Shown: in pieces, positions 54,286 to 64,000 of the stretch | Layout: every line of letters starts with the position of its first letter | How positions within the stretch are numbered: the first letter of the stretch is position 1 | NCBI GenBank assembly: GCA_033239125.1 | Contig: BSWB01000003.1 | Coordinates: 29,279,001-29,343,000, forward strand | Direction: 5' to 3' | Source: Fagopyrum homotropicum | Lineage: Eukaryota > Streptophyta > Magnoliopsida > Caryophyllales > Polygonaceae | DNA length: 64,000 nt | Program-made: the position numbers and the translations under genes | Notes under the pieces: generated by a model | Told to the model about the DNA's origin: nothing | What the model saw: the letters and a program-made list of their open reading frames with translations, nothing else | The model's database searches: none

Positions 54286-57024
54286 TCTAACACCCCAAAT
54301 TCTGAGAACTCGGAGAGCTACTGGTTAGGAACTCACAATGGGTCCCGACCTTAGTATGACAAGAATTTTACATGGATCTTACAACAAGGCACAAAAGTAT
54401 TTAAAACATTTGAAAACTTTAAACAATATATACATGGAGAATATGTATCAGCCTTACAAGAAAAGATAAATAAAGCGACGCATGCATATGAAGAAAATAA
54501 GGCAACCTCGTCCCCAACTAAATGAGTACGTGGACCCGGCTGACCATTCCCTCTGGATCTCTCTACAACTGTATTAACCTGCAAGGCATCTACAAGCGGT
54601 ATAAAACCATTAGCTAACATTCTATGCATAAGTATAAAGGTAAAAGCACAAACACACAACATACACAATCAACATGCAACACTGAATCCTTTTATTATCT
54701 TTAATTAGGTGATAGGTCGTTACTAATGATCCTTATTTTGTGACAAAAAAGATTCCCAAACCTCGCCCCTGTCCCCGTTTACCAACGCGGAATGGTACTA
54801 ATGCATCTCACCGTCTACCTGACTAGGCTGGTCGCAAGGAACCTCCTAGAATCTCGCAAGAGCTAGGCAGATGATGTCACGACCCGTTATCATACACTTG
54901 GGTCAATTACGTAAATAATAAAGTCGGACTAATCCGGTTTCGTTGTTTATCATAACTAACAAACACCACTCATACACATTACACTCATACAAGAAGTCAA
55001 CTAAGTAAGTTTGTGGACTTACCTGAACTAGATCTCGACTTTCTAATTCGCAAATCGATCTGTACAATAGGAATTCAGTGGCCTGTCAAAGGAGGCAAGT
55101 GTGTCAGCACACTTTCTAGGTGATTAAAAGTCTAAGACTTCTAAGATAGTAGGTCTTAATAGAACGGAATTGATTACATTATTAATTTATTGTAAAATGA
55201 CTATTTTACCCTTGGTCCCGAAACTTCTAAAAATTCCATAATTTATGTCTAAACTTTTATTTGAGACTAAAATGTCATATTCTAACTCCTAAAGATGAGT
55301 TTGGTTACAAACTGGCAATTTACACATTCTTCTTATTTTCCGAAAGGTCATTAAGATCCAACTTCGGCTTCAAATATAAAACTCGAATAAATTTATAAAA
55401 TTTCCAAAATACTTCCTTAGGTCCTATATGATATCCCATCTACTCATAGGAGAAAGAATTTCTTAAAACTGTTAAAGCATCACTTCTACAAAAATTTCTA
55501 AAGTTGGTTACAACACTTAACAAACAACACACTGTCTTAATTTTGAAAAATCATAACTCCTAAACTACTCGCTGAATTTATCCCAAATTTTGTTATTTTC
55601 TACTATAAAATCTTATCTATAATATATCCAAAATTCAGCCGCAAAGAAGATCAAAATCCTAATTAAAACTATCTCACAAAACCGAATTTCAGCACAACAG
55701 AAAAACTACTTACACCTCAATCTTTGAAAAATCATAAATCCCAAACCACTCGTTGTATTCCTCTCAAATTTTAATATGTTCTACAACAATATGTCAACTA
55801 TATCATATCCAAAATTCAAGTCCAACAGAGATCAAAAGCCTATTCAAAACTATCTCACAAAACAGCATCACATGCTGTTTTTCCCAACACTCAGCACAGT
55901 TATAAAAACTGCATGAGGAATCAACTTTGCAACATCATAACTCTCCAACCGTAACTCTGATTTCTCTAAAATTTAAGTATGCTTTACTATGCAATACCGT
56001 CTATAACATATCCGAAAACCAGCCAAAAAGAATGAGTTTAGCATACCTAAATCTGGCCCAGAAGTTGGATCCTTGACACAATTTTGAAAATTCAGAAAAA
56101 GGCTGAAACTTCACAGATCTACAGATAGTAACTCCAAGTCAGGTTAAAGGATGTTTAAATCTCGATCAGGACCTGAGGAAGAAGGGAAGTAGGAGAGGAG
56201 AAGGAAGTCTTGACTCACCTTGGTCCGGAAGCAATCAGGGTCGAGATAGTAGCAGCTTCAACCGGCTCTTCAAGTGCTGTTGTTGCTGGCTGCGTTCTTG
56301 CGTTTCTCCTGCGCCAGAGGACTCGGTTATGCGTCTGCAGAGAGGTAAGGTCTCGTGTGAAGGCGGAACAAAAGAGGGAGTTAAGAGGGGCGTTCAATAA
56401 GGGCGTTACAGCTCTCGTAACTCCTGAGCGTTTGCTCTCTTAGGTGGGCTGGATGGGGGTTGTACGGGCTACAAGAAGGCTGCTATTGGGCTCGTAAACA
56501 GGATGGGCTGCTGTGCGAGGATGGCTGGGAGACAGCAGGTCCGTGTGGGTTGGAGGGTTATGGGTAGCTAGGCCATCATAGCAAAGGGATGGGCTGAAAC
56601 AATTGTAAGAAGGATGGCTGAAATAATTGTAAGAAAGATGGGCTGAATAGTTTGTTAAAAACTTGTCAAAACACGTCATGGCCTTGTTAGGCCCATGAAT
56701 GAGTTTGTCACAGGTTTGTCGGGCTTTGTCATGGCCTCGTCTCAGCTTAGTCATGATCTCATCTAAAGTCATCGATAAGAATGAATAATAATAATTAGGG
56801 TTTGATATAAATCTATCATTTTATGTGAATTAAATTCTACATAAAATGATAAATAATTATAAGAATTAGAGCTTGATATAGTTTTATCATTTTATGTGAA
56901 TTAAATTCTACATAAAATGATAAAATTCGTGAAGAAATAAATACTAGATAGAATGGAATACCGTCAACGCCTCGAATTCCGATTTGCTTCGGAATTAAAC
57001 TAAATAAAAATTCCGGATATTACA
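54286..57024 (-). repeat. 5' LTR of LARD D (2739 bp)
   Basis: It starts TGTAATATCC at 57024. At 54286 the end reads GGGTGTTAGA, a C-to-G change in the terminal CA dinucleotide region. Splice-like sites lie at 56218 (GTGAGT), 55083 (GACAG), 55022 (GTAAGT) and 54579 (TGCAG). Confidence 0.9.
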
Positions 57025-57399
57025 ACCTTGTATGTGTGATATTGTTTGACTACTTGTTTATTTCATGATTGAGTGCTTAGTCAATGATGTGTGCTTTTGA
57101 TAACCTTGATGTGCGGGATACTTAGATGTGGAAACGACGAGACTTTTGTGTAGTGATCAGATACACCTGTTTGGTGCCTAAAAGGCCGATCGGGATTGTC
57201 TTACCCTATGTTTCGGGTCGAAACTTATTGTTAGGGGGGATTGATGTAATACCCGAAAATTTTCTTCCGACTATTTCCGAAAGAAATCAGAACTTGACCG
57301 ATTATGACTTTTTCGGCGCTATAGTTCGTTAGTTTGCATTTTGACATTATGTTGTCTTCTTTTAAGTTTCGGGACGAAACTTATTTTTAGGGGTACTAA
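57025..57399 (+). other. 3' end of LARD C interior with two polypurine tracts
   Basis: It resumes the LARD C interior after LARD D. A first tract TTAGGGGGGATTGA follows a mutated palindrome (57207-57225). A ~120-bp orphan LTR-start-like segment follows, then a perfect AAGTTTCGGGACGAAACTT (57364-57382) and the tract before the 3' LTR. Confidence 0.8.
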
Positions 57400-60210
57400 T
57401 GTAATACCCCGAAATTTAATTTCCGGTAAATCCCGAGTCAACTAAAATCTTGTTATTTTATGTGAAGAGTTAATCACATAAAATATTATTTTCCCAATTT
57501 CTATGATTTTATGTGAAACTTAATCATATAAAATCATTCCTAAATCAGTCTTGCAAGCCTTATAGTATTTGACCCATTTGACAAACCCATGACTAAGTTA
57601 TGACAAGGCCATCCGGGCCCATTTTGACAAGATCACTTCAGCCAAAAGACAAGGCAAACCCTAACAGCCTCCCACCTTCACGTACACAATAGGCTGCTGC
57701 GGCCAACCCTCGTAACCCTAGAAGTCTTGCAGCGACAGCCTGTCTTCCTCGTACACGCAGGCAGTACGGGTGAGCCGTTCCTCCCCTCCGTCCTCCACGC
57801 AGCCACCAACTCTCCTACAGTCGACCGTCGCCGGCAAAGCCCTCTCTCCCCTCGTCGATCTCCCAACAGGCGCAAGACTCTTCTCTTAGTTCTCCAAGCG
57901 GACTCTATCTTTGTCTCAACCCAGCGGACAAATGGCGGCGGGGCAACAGGTCTCTGCCCTCGTCCTTCTGCAAGCATCTGCAACCACAGCAACACCAGCG
58001 TGCCCATGGCTGCGAGCTGGTATTCGACTCCCTTCTCCTCGAGCATGCGAGTCAAAACCATCAGCAGCGGCACCTCAGGACGGACCGCTTCCCTTCGAGT
58101 CAGCAACAAGTGTAGACGCTCCTGTTTCTATCTAGAGATCGATCTTCTTAGCCTTGCGAACAACAACAGCAGCTGGTGCTACATCCTTCACCCTTCGAGC
58201 CATGGAATCGAGTAAGATCTTTCTCCGTCCTTCCTTAGTCCTTCTCTTTGACCAATCGTTAACATATATATGCTGATGTTAGCACCCTTTGTGTCTTCAA
58301 TCCGTCCCTAACAGCCTCGAAAGATAGCTTGAAGAGCTGAGGCGTTTTCTGAGTTTTCAGAAGTGAAGAACAGTCAACTTCGGCCCCAGTTTTGGGTAGG
58401 TTAGACTCCACCTTTACTGCTGATTTTCGGATATGTTTTAGTCGATATTGTACAGTATAACATACTAAAATTTGAGTGGAATCCGAGCTACGGTTTGAGA
58501 GTTATTGTGTTCCAAAGTTGACGCCTCATGCAGTTTTTATAAATGTGCTGAGTGTTGGGAAAAACAGCATGTGATGCTTTTTTGTGACATGGTTCTGAAT
58601 AAGCTATTGATCTCCGTTGGGCTTGAATTTGGATACAATATAGTTGACATATTGTTGCAGAACATATTAAAATTTGGGAGGAATCCAGCCAGTGGTTTGG
58701 GATTTACGATTTTTCAAAGATTGGGTCGTAAGTAGTTTTTCTGTTGTGCTGAAATTTCTAAGTGTTGAAGAAAGGTGCTTGTGATGCAGTTTTCTGAGAT
58801 AGTTTAAAATAGTCCTTTGATCTTCTTTGCTGATGAATTTTGGATATATTATCGATAAGATTTCATAGTAGAACATACTGAAATTTGAGATGAATCCGAG
58901 TTGCAGTTTAAGAGTTATGGCGTCCCAAAGTACAGACTTTAAGTTGTTTTTCCAAGATTGATTTTTGACTAAGTATAGGAACATTTTAGTGTAGTAGTCA
59001 ACTTTAAGGAGTTTTGTAGAAGGGATATTTGAACAGTTTTAGGAAATTCTTGCTCCTATGAGTAGATTAGATATCATAGAAAATTTAGAGATTTATTTTA
59101 GAATTTTTATAAATTTATTTTAATTTCATATTTGAAGCTGTAGTTGGACCTTAGAGACTTTTCGAGAAATAGAAAAGTTGGTAGTTTATCTAGTTGCTAC
59201 CTAAGATCATCCTAGGGAGTGGAATATGGTTAGTTAGCATCAAATAAGAATTTAAGTACGTATCACGGATTTTTGGAAGTTTCGGGACCAAGTGCAAATA
59301 GTCATTTTACCATAAATTGGTACTGTATTAAATTCTGTTCTAATAGGATCTACTATCTTAGAAGTCTTAGACTTCTAATTACCTAGAAAGTGTGCTGACA
59401 CACTTGCCTCCTTTGACAGGCTACTGAATTCCTATAGTTACCGATGAGTGGTGATTAAGAGAGTCGAGATTTGATTCTGGTAAGTCCACGGACTTACTTA
59501 GCTGGCTTCTTGTATGAGTGTGATGTGTATGAGTGGTGTTTGTTAGTTAAGATAAATAATGAAACCGGAATAGGCCGACTTTAATATATTGTATAATTGA
59601 CCCAAGTGTATGATAACGGGCCGTGACATCATCTACCTAGCTCTTGCGAGAGTCTAGGAGGTTCCCTGCGACCAGCCAAGTCCGGTAGACGGTCAAATGC
59701 ATTAGTACCATTCCGCGTTGGTATACGGGGACATGGGCGAGGTTTGGGAATCCCTCGTGTCACAAAATAAGTATCATTAGTAATAACCTATCACCTAATT
59801 AAAGATAATAAAAGGATTGAGTGTTGCATGTTGATTGTGTATGTTGTGTGTTTGTGCTTTTAACTTTATCCTTATGCATAGAATGTTAGCTAACGGGTTT
59901 ATACCGCTTGTAGATGCCTTGCAGGTTAAGACAGTTGTAGAGAGATCCGGAGGAAATGGTCAGCCGGGTCCACGCACTCATTTAGTTGGGGACGGGAATG
60001 TCTTCTGTTCTTCATATGCGTCATTTTAGTATCTTTTCTTGTAAGACTGATACATTCTCCATGTATATATTGTTTAATGTTTTCAAATGTTTTAAATACT
60101 TTTGTGCCTTGCTGTAAGATCCAAGTAAAATTGTTGTCAAACTAAGGTCGGGACCCATTGTGAGGCCCTAACTAGTAGCTCCCCGAGTTCTCAGAATTTT
60201 AGGTGTTACA
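57400..60210 (+). repeat. 3' LTR of LARD C (2811 bp, uninterrupted)
   Basis: This is the best full LTR of the group. It starts TGTAATACCCC and ends TAGGTGTTACA. It has a CT-rich leader (57660-58210), a donor-like GTAAGA near 58211, an acceptor CCTCCTTTGACAG near 59418, a donor GTAAGT near 59480 and an acceptor CCTTGCAG near 59925. Confidence 0.92.
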
Positions 60211-60215
60211 CGAGT

Positions 60216-61375
60216 TATAAAGTTATAGATTGAGTTGTGATTAAGAGAGTCGAGATCTGATTCAGGTAAGTCCACGGATTTACTTAGCTGGCTTCTTGTA
60301 TGAGTGTGATGTGTATGAGTGGTGTTTGTTAGTTATGATAAATAACAAAACCGGAATAGGCCGACTTTAGTATATTGTGTAATTGATCCAAGTTTATGAT
60401 AACCGGTCATGACATCATCTGTCTAGCTCTTGTGAGAGTCTAGGAGGTTCCCTGCGACCAACCTAGTCCGGTAGACGGTCAAATGCATTAGTAACATTCC
60501 GCGTTGGTAAACGGGGACAGGGGCGAGGTTTGGGAATCCCTCGTGTCACAAAATAAGGGGGGTGTATTCAATCGAGACTTTTAAATATTTTGACGGATTC
60601 TTAATAATCATAGCATTTGCAAATTCTGTGGGAAATTTTAATTCTATATAGAGTCAATACACAGATTCTGTGGAAATCTTATGTGTTGGGGGAAGATTTC
60701 TATGGATTTTAGGTAGTTATAAAAGTAATGAAGAATCCTACAAAATCAATGAAATAATAGATTCTTTTAAAATCCACAAACTTTTAAATACCATAGGAAT
60801 TTTATGGAAAATTTTAAATCCTAATTGAATACCTACAGATTTATATGGACTTTTAAAAATCTATATTCAATACCCATAGACTTTTAAACTCTAAAAAATT
60901 CCTATAGACTCTTAATTGAATACACCCCCTAAGTATCACTAGTAATAACCTATCAGCTAATTAAAGATAATAAAAGGATTGAGTGTTGTATGTTGATTGT
61001 GTATATTGTGTCTTTGTGCTTTTATCTTTATACTTATGCATAGAATGTTAGCTAACGGTTTTATACCGCTTGTAGATGCCTTGCACGTTAAGACAGTTGT
61101 TGAGAGATCCGGAGGGAATGGTCAGCCGGGTCCACGTACTCATTTAATTGGGGACGGGAACGTCTTCTGTTCTTCATATATGTCGTTTTGGTACCTTTGT
61201 TTTGTAAGGCTGATACATATTCTTCATGTATATATTGTTTAAAGTTTTTAAATGTTTTAAACTCTTTTGTGCGTTGTTGTAAGATCCTAGTGAAATTGTT
61301 GTCAAACTAAGGTTAGGACCCATTGTGAGGTCATAACTAGTAGCTCTCCGAGTTCTCAGAATTTGGGGTGTTATA
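60216..61375 (+). repeat. Last part of LARD A 3' LTR
   Basis: It completes the LTR after LARD C and is interrupted only by the MITE. The hairpin near 60421-60443 has drifted. Confidence 0.85.
60557..60929 (+). mobile_element. Tourist/PIF-Harbinger-type MITE (373 bp)
   Basis: The terminal inverted repeats are GGGGGTGTATTCAAT / ATTGAATACACCCCC, with a TAA duplication on each side (60554-60556, 60930-60932). The interior is AT-rich and non-coding. Confidence 0.88.
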
Positions 61376-62462
61376 CTTACTAATGTCCCTAATAAGATAT
61401 TTTGGTCTACTCTCGAAGAAGAGAGAAGTTGTATGACAAGTTTCTTCGGAATGGCAACCCCGTAGGATATAAATGAAGTTACAAGTCTTCTTGGTCATGC
61501 CGATCATTTCCAGATTTGTGGAGATATTCTCCAAGGTAAAACCATCTACCCGCCAACCTACTTCAGAAGACAACAAAGCATTGAGTGGGACAAAAATTTA
61601 CAATGGAGTTGTTGGGAATTAAGAGGAGATTAATTGGTGCAACTGTTTATTGAAATTGCCTTGAGGTTTAATGGGTTTGAAGTGTACAAGTGATTTTCCA
61701 AGACAAGGTCCTAATGGAGTATTGGGGACAATTTAAAGTAATAGAGTATGTGTCTCGTTAGTAGAATTAGTGTAAAGTAGAATACTTCCTTCGTTAATTT
61801 GAACTTGCAACAAAAATTGAGGAAACGGAACATCAAAGTTTGGTTTGACAAGAACCTAATCCAACGGTGTAAATTGAAAATTCGATCTTCTTTGTTAGAG
61901 AAAATCAAAGAGAAAAATAATGGAAATGTTGCATTGAGAAAGACCCGAGAAGGAAGTTCAATTTCCGAAATAGCGGACCTGTTTGAGATCTCTGCACGAG
62001 ATGGGAAAATGGTTTACGGTTGGTATGGCCGCCGAGAGTAGAGGTTGATCACCCGGTGTTGCATGTGTATCAGTCAATAGAGTACATACATGACTCGAGA
62101 CATATGGTCGTCATGACGTTTTAGTGGTAGACGAGGGACCAATGAGGCTAACTTGAAGACGCAAGTTAGTATCTTTAGTTGAGTTTTACGCTGAGTTAGG
62201 AGTGTCGATAGAATAGACGGGTTAGACATAGTTTTTTCCTAGGTTGAGTTATGTGCATGTGTGATGTTCTGTGTAGTTTGTAGCCTGTGCGGGATTGTGC
62301 TATATAACATTTTATATCTTGCGGTGATAGTTTGAGTAGATGATGTATTTAGATTAGAAGGTTTAAGCCTTCTTAGTTGAGAGTTTATACCTCGGCCTTA
62401 GGGACCGAGAAGTTCGACGCATAGGAAGTTTCGAGACGAAACTTGTTTTTAGGGGCATCTAA
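61376..62462 (+). mobile_element. Element H: decayed internal 3' region of a chromovirus-like LTR element
   Basis: This is the target of LARD A; CTTAC at 61376-61380 is the expected duplication, but the left flank is outside the window. The segment ends with the palindrome AAGTTTCGAGACGAAACTT (62426-62444), a polypurine-like TTTTTAGGGG and an LTR start at 62463. It is riddled with stops except for the patch at 61799-62041. Confidence 0.65.
61799..62041 (+). pseudogene. Possible pol relic (RNase H-integrase linker) of element H
   Basis: An 80-residue open stretch contains SSLLEKIKEKNNGN and later ISARDGKMVYGWYGRRE. Order and spacing recall the stretch between RNase H and the zinc-binding part of chromovirus integrase. 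No catalytic domain is present around it. I place it by pattern and context only; it may be chance. The element has lost everything else that would confirm it. Confidence 0.4.
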
Positions 62463-64000
62463 TGTAAAGCTCAAATTTTAAGCGTGTTCTCGATAAGTAT
62501 CTTTCCGTATATTTATTGATATTTTAATAGCCTAAATATATTTTTCTAGGTATTTTACATCGTAATTTGAATTTTACGAGTGTTGATATATATATACATA
62601 TTATCCGTATTTATATCATTATATTATTATCAAGAAAATTTTACGGAAGTACTTTATATATCGTAAACAATATTTTTACGAGTATTTACTGTTGTTTATA
62701 TTTTCAGTATATTATTTTGCGGAAAAAGTTGGAAGGTTATTCCGATTCGTAAATCCCGTTACCTATACTTTTATCAAGTTTATTCATTTCCAATTTTATT
62801 TTTATTTTCCTTTCTTTCTTGCTTTTCTGTTTTTCGTTTCCCTCTTCCTTCACTGCTGGTGTGACAACTCTTCACCCTTAGCTTGCAGCCTACACAAGCA
62901 AGCTACATGACCCCTCGTTGCAACCCTTAGCTGACCCCGCACTCATCTCCCTCTGTAACTTCTGGTCACCTTCTCCATGATGAAGCTGAAGTAGCATCAA
63001 GCCTCCCCCTCTGCTCATCCCTTCCCCCTTTAGCCTCCCCAGCAACCAGTCTCCAGCCCCCCTGCAGACAGTCTTCAGCCTCCTCTTCCCTCGACTCACC
63101 TGCTTCTCTTGGCTCCGCAACTCGGGAACCCCGCACCCTCTCTCACCTATGCAGACCTGACCATTCGTTCCCCTGTGAAACACTCCTCGCAAGCCTCTCG
63201 AGGATCTCCCCCTCCTCTCTTATCTCAGTTACTCCTTCTCTCTCGCTTCTCAAACTTGCTGTGCCACACCCGGATCAACTTAGTAACCAGGAAACATCGA
63301 GCCGGCCCTTCTCCCTCGAGCCTCGCACCGGCAACTACGGACCTCCTCCGTCGCTTATCAGTGACAGCTTCTCAAAGTCTCCTCTATCTCGCCGGAAACC
63401 ACACCACGAGAGGGAGCACCACGCCGCAACCTCCTTACTCGCCTTCGCCGGAGCTCCGCCTGCGCTCCCCACCACCGGGAGAGCCGCCAACGCCGTGCTG
63501 GATCCCAACTGAAGCCGCCGCCCCTGTGGAAAGCCTTTCCCAGCCGGAGCCCTGCTGAAGCGCGTCTTAAGAAAACCCTTTAGGGTTAATTCAAATCCCC
63601 CCCTAATTTGGTATAATTACTAGATGTACCCATATTTTTTATAATTGACGAATTGACCCAACTTTTATGAAGTAGCAGAAGTGCCCCTCTTTGTATATTT
63701 ACAGAAAATGCCCAATGTTTTATTTACGGAAAATGGCCCAAGTTTATGAAATGCTTATATTTTCCCTAAAAATGTAATTGTCGATTTTAAACTCGGATTT
63801 GAATTAAGAGGTTATTCTTATAGCATATGTATTATATATGATGACCAAGTTTAGCCTTTAAAGCTAAACTTGTTTAGTTTGCTGTTAGGTTCGGAAACGA
63901 CCCCAACAATGGCCTAGCGAGTCCAAGTTCGACATCCATCCATCGTCTTCTGCCTTTTCGGCATCGTGCGAGTTACCTTTCCTTCGATCTAGTTATGTTT
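62463..64000 (+). repeat. 3' LTR of element H (runs off the window)
   Basis: It begins TGTAAAGCTC after the polypurine-like tract. An AT-rich U3-like part (to about 62800) is followed by a CT/GC-rich leader-like part (62850-63560) with open frames on both strands and no recognisable domain, as in the other LTRs. A 10-bp stem CAAGTTTAGC / GCTAAACTTG is at 63846-63872. Confidence 0.65.

Larger units (their letters stand above)
41249..57024 (-). mobile_element. LARD D: non-coding LTR retrotransposon on the minus strand
   Basis: It is bounded by the duplication ACCTT (41244-41248, 57025-57029), which lies in the LARD C interior exactly where LARD A reads through. The 5' LTR is 54286-57024 (2739 bp) and the 3' LTR is 41249-43982 (2734 bp). 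The interior is 43983-54285 and contains Athila-3. The near-equal LTR lengths and few differences suggest a younger insertion than LARD A. Confidence 0.92.
29559..60210 (+). mobile_element. LARD C: non-coding LTR retrotransposon, interrupted
   Basis: It is bounded by the 5-bp duplication CGAGT (29554-29558 and 60211-60215). The 5' LTR is 29559-37689 after removal of a CACTA element and a solo LTR (about 2.83 kb net). The 3' LTR is 57400-60210 (2.81 kb). The interior is 37690-41243 plus 57025-57399, interrupted by LARD D. No gag or pol is present. The first few hundred bases of its LTRs differ from LARD A and D while the rest aligns, so the LTR is mosaic. Confidence 0.9.
10480..61375 (+). mobile_element. 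LARD A: non-coding LTR retrotransposon, heavily interrupted
   Basis: This is a large LTR element with an initiator tRNA-Met primer site and an internal domain that encodes no gag or pol. Its 5' LTR is cut by Athila-1 and a solo LTR, and its start is left of the window. The internal domain runs 14084-18822 and the 3' LTR starts at 18823. That LTR is interrupted by Athila-2, LARD C and a MITE and ends at 61375. After removing insertions the 3' LTR is continuous with the LTRs of LARD D. It fits the LARD category (long LTRs, conserved non-coding interior). A K-F-R-D-E-like reading before the polypurine tract suggests derivation from a Tekay-type chromovirus. Confidence 0.85.
18823..61375 (+). repeat. 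LARD A 3' LTR in three parts
   Basis: The parts are 18823-19392, 27753-29558 and 60216-61375, separated by Athila-2 and LARD C. It begins TGTAATATCC after the tract TTTTAAGGGTGTACTGA and ends GGTGTTATA (the terminal CA mutated to TA). The base composition and conserved blocks match the LARD D LTRs throughout. Confidence 0.85.

Noticed and set aside
63109..63558. 149-codon Pro/Ser-rich open frame
   Set aside because: It lies in the CT-rich leader of the element H LTR; composition alone explains the lack of stops and no domain is visible.
63846..63872. Transcription terminator hairpin
   Set aside because: The 10-bp stem is real but bacterial-type terminators do not apply here; it may be chance in AT-rich DNA.

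Overview
The window is plant nuclear DNA made almost entirely of nested transposable elements. I see no intact host gene. The evidence is structural: Athila-type Ty3/gypsy elements primed by tRNA-Asp, a large non-autonomous LTR family primed by initiator tRNA-Met, a CACTA transposon, a Mutator-like insertion with a 9-bp target duplication, a Tourist/Harbinger-type MITE, and solo LTRs. The lineages indicate a flowering plant with a large, repeat-rich genome. I cannot name the species.

The nest can be unpicked from target-site duplications (TSDs). The outermost layer (H, 61376-64000) is a decayed chromovirus-like element with its 3' LTR starting at 62463. A long LTR element with no coding capacity (LARD A, ending at 61375, its 5' end left of the window) lies inside H. 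LARD A was then hit by Athila-1 (1-10479), a solo LTR (10933-13797), a MULE-like element (17684-18798), Athila-2 (19393-27747, minus strand, TSD CTCCC), LARD C (29559-60210, TSD CGAGT) and a MITE (60557-60929, TSD TAA). LARD C carries a CACTA element (30100-32860, TSD GGG), a second solo LTR (34591-37125) and LARD D (41249-57024, minus strand, TSD ACCTT). LARD D carries Athila-3 (44995-51177, TSD GTCAC). The deepest path is H > A > C > D > Athila-3.

Coding content is retrotransposon-derived and mostly broken. Athila-1 has gag-protease open from base 1, then broken RT, RNase H and integrase, then an ATHILA-type downstream ORF with internal stops. Athila-2 has one gag-to-RNase H frame with scattered nonsense codons and no integrase core. 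Athila-3 is a short derivative with two small overlapping ORFs, the second ending in a decayed integrase-like segment. The CACTA element carries a captured multi-exon fragment that I recognise as SPIRRIG/BEACH-like.

The most unusual signals are non-coding. (1) Each Athila family has its own short palindrome scattered through linkers, UTRs and LTRs: CCACGGCCGTGG in Athila-1, and ACCTCG-NN-CGAGGT in Athila-2/3. (2) All three LARDs carry a half-length relic of initiator tRNA-Met in their internal domain, the same tRNA that matches their primer site. (3) Polypurine tracts are duplicated in both lineages, and in Athila they bracket a conserved non-coding block. (4) The LARD LTRs contain paired splice signals and a small hairpin with a compensatory change. 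(5) A 50-bp element just after pol is conserved in all three Athila copies.
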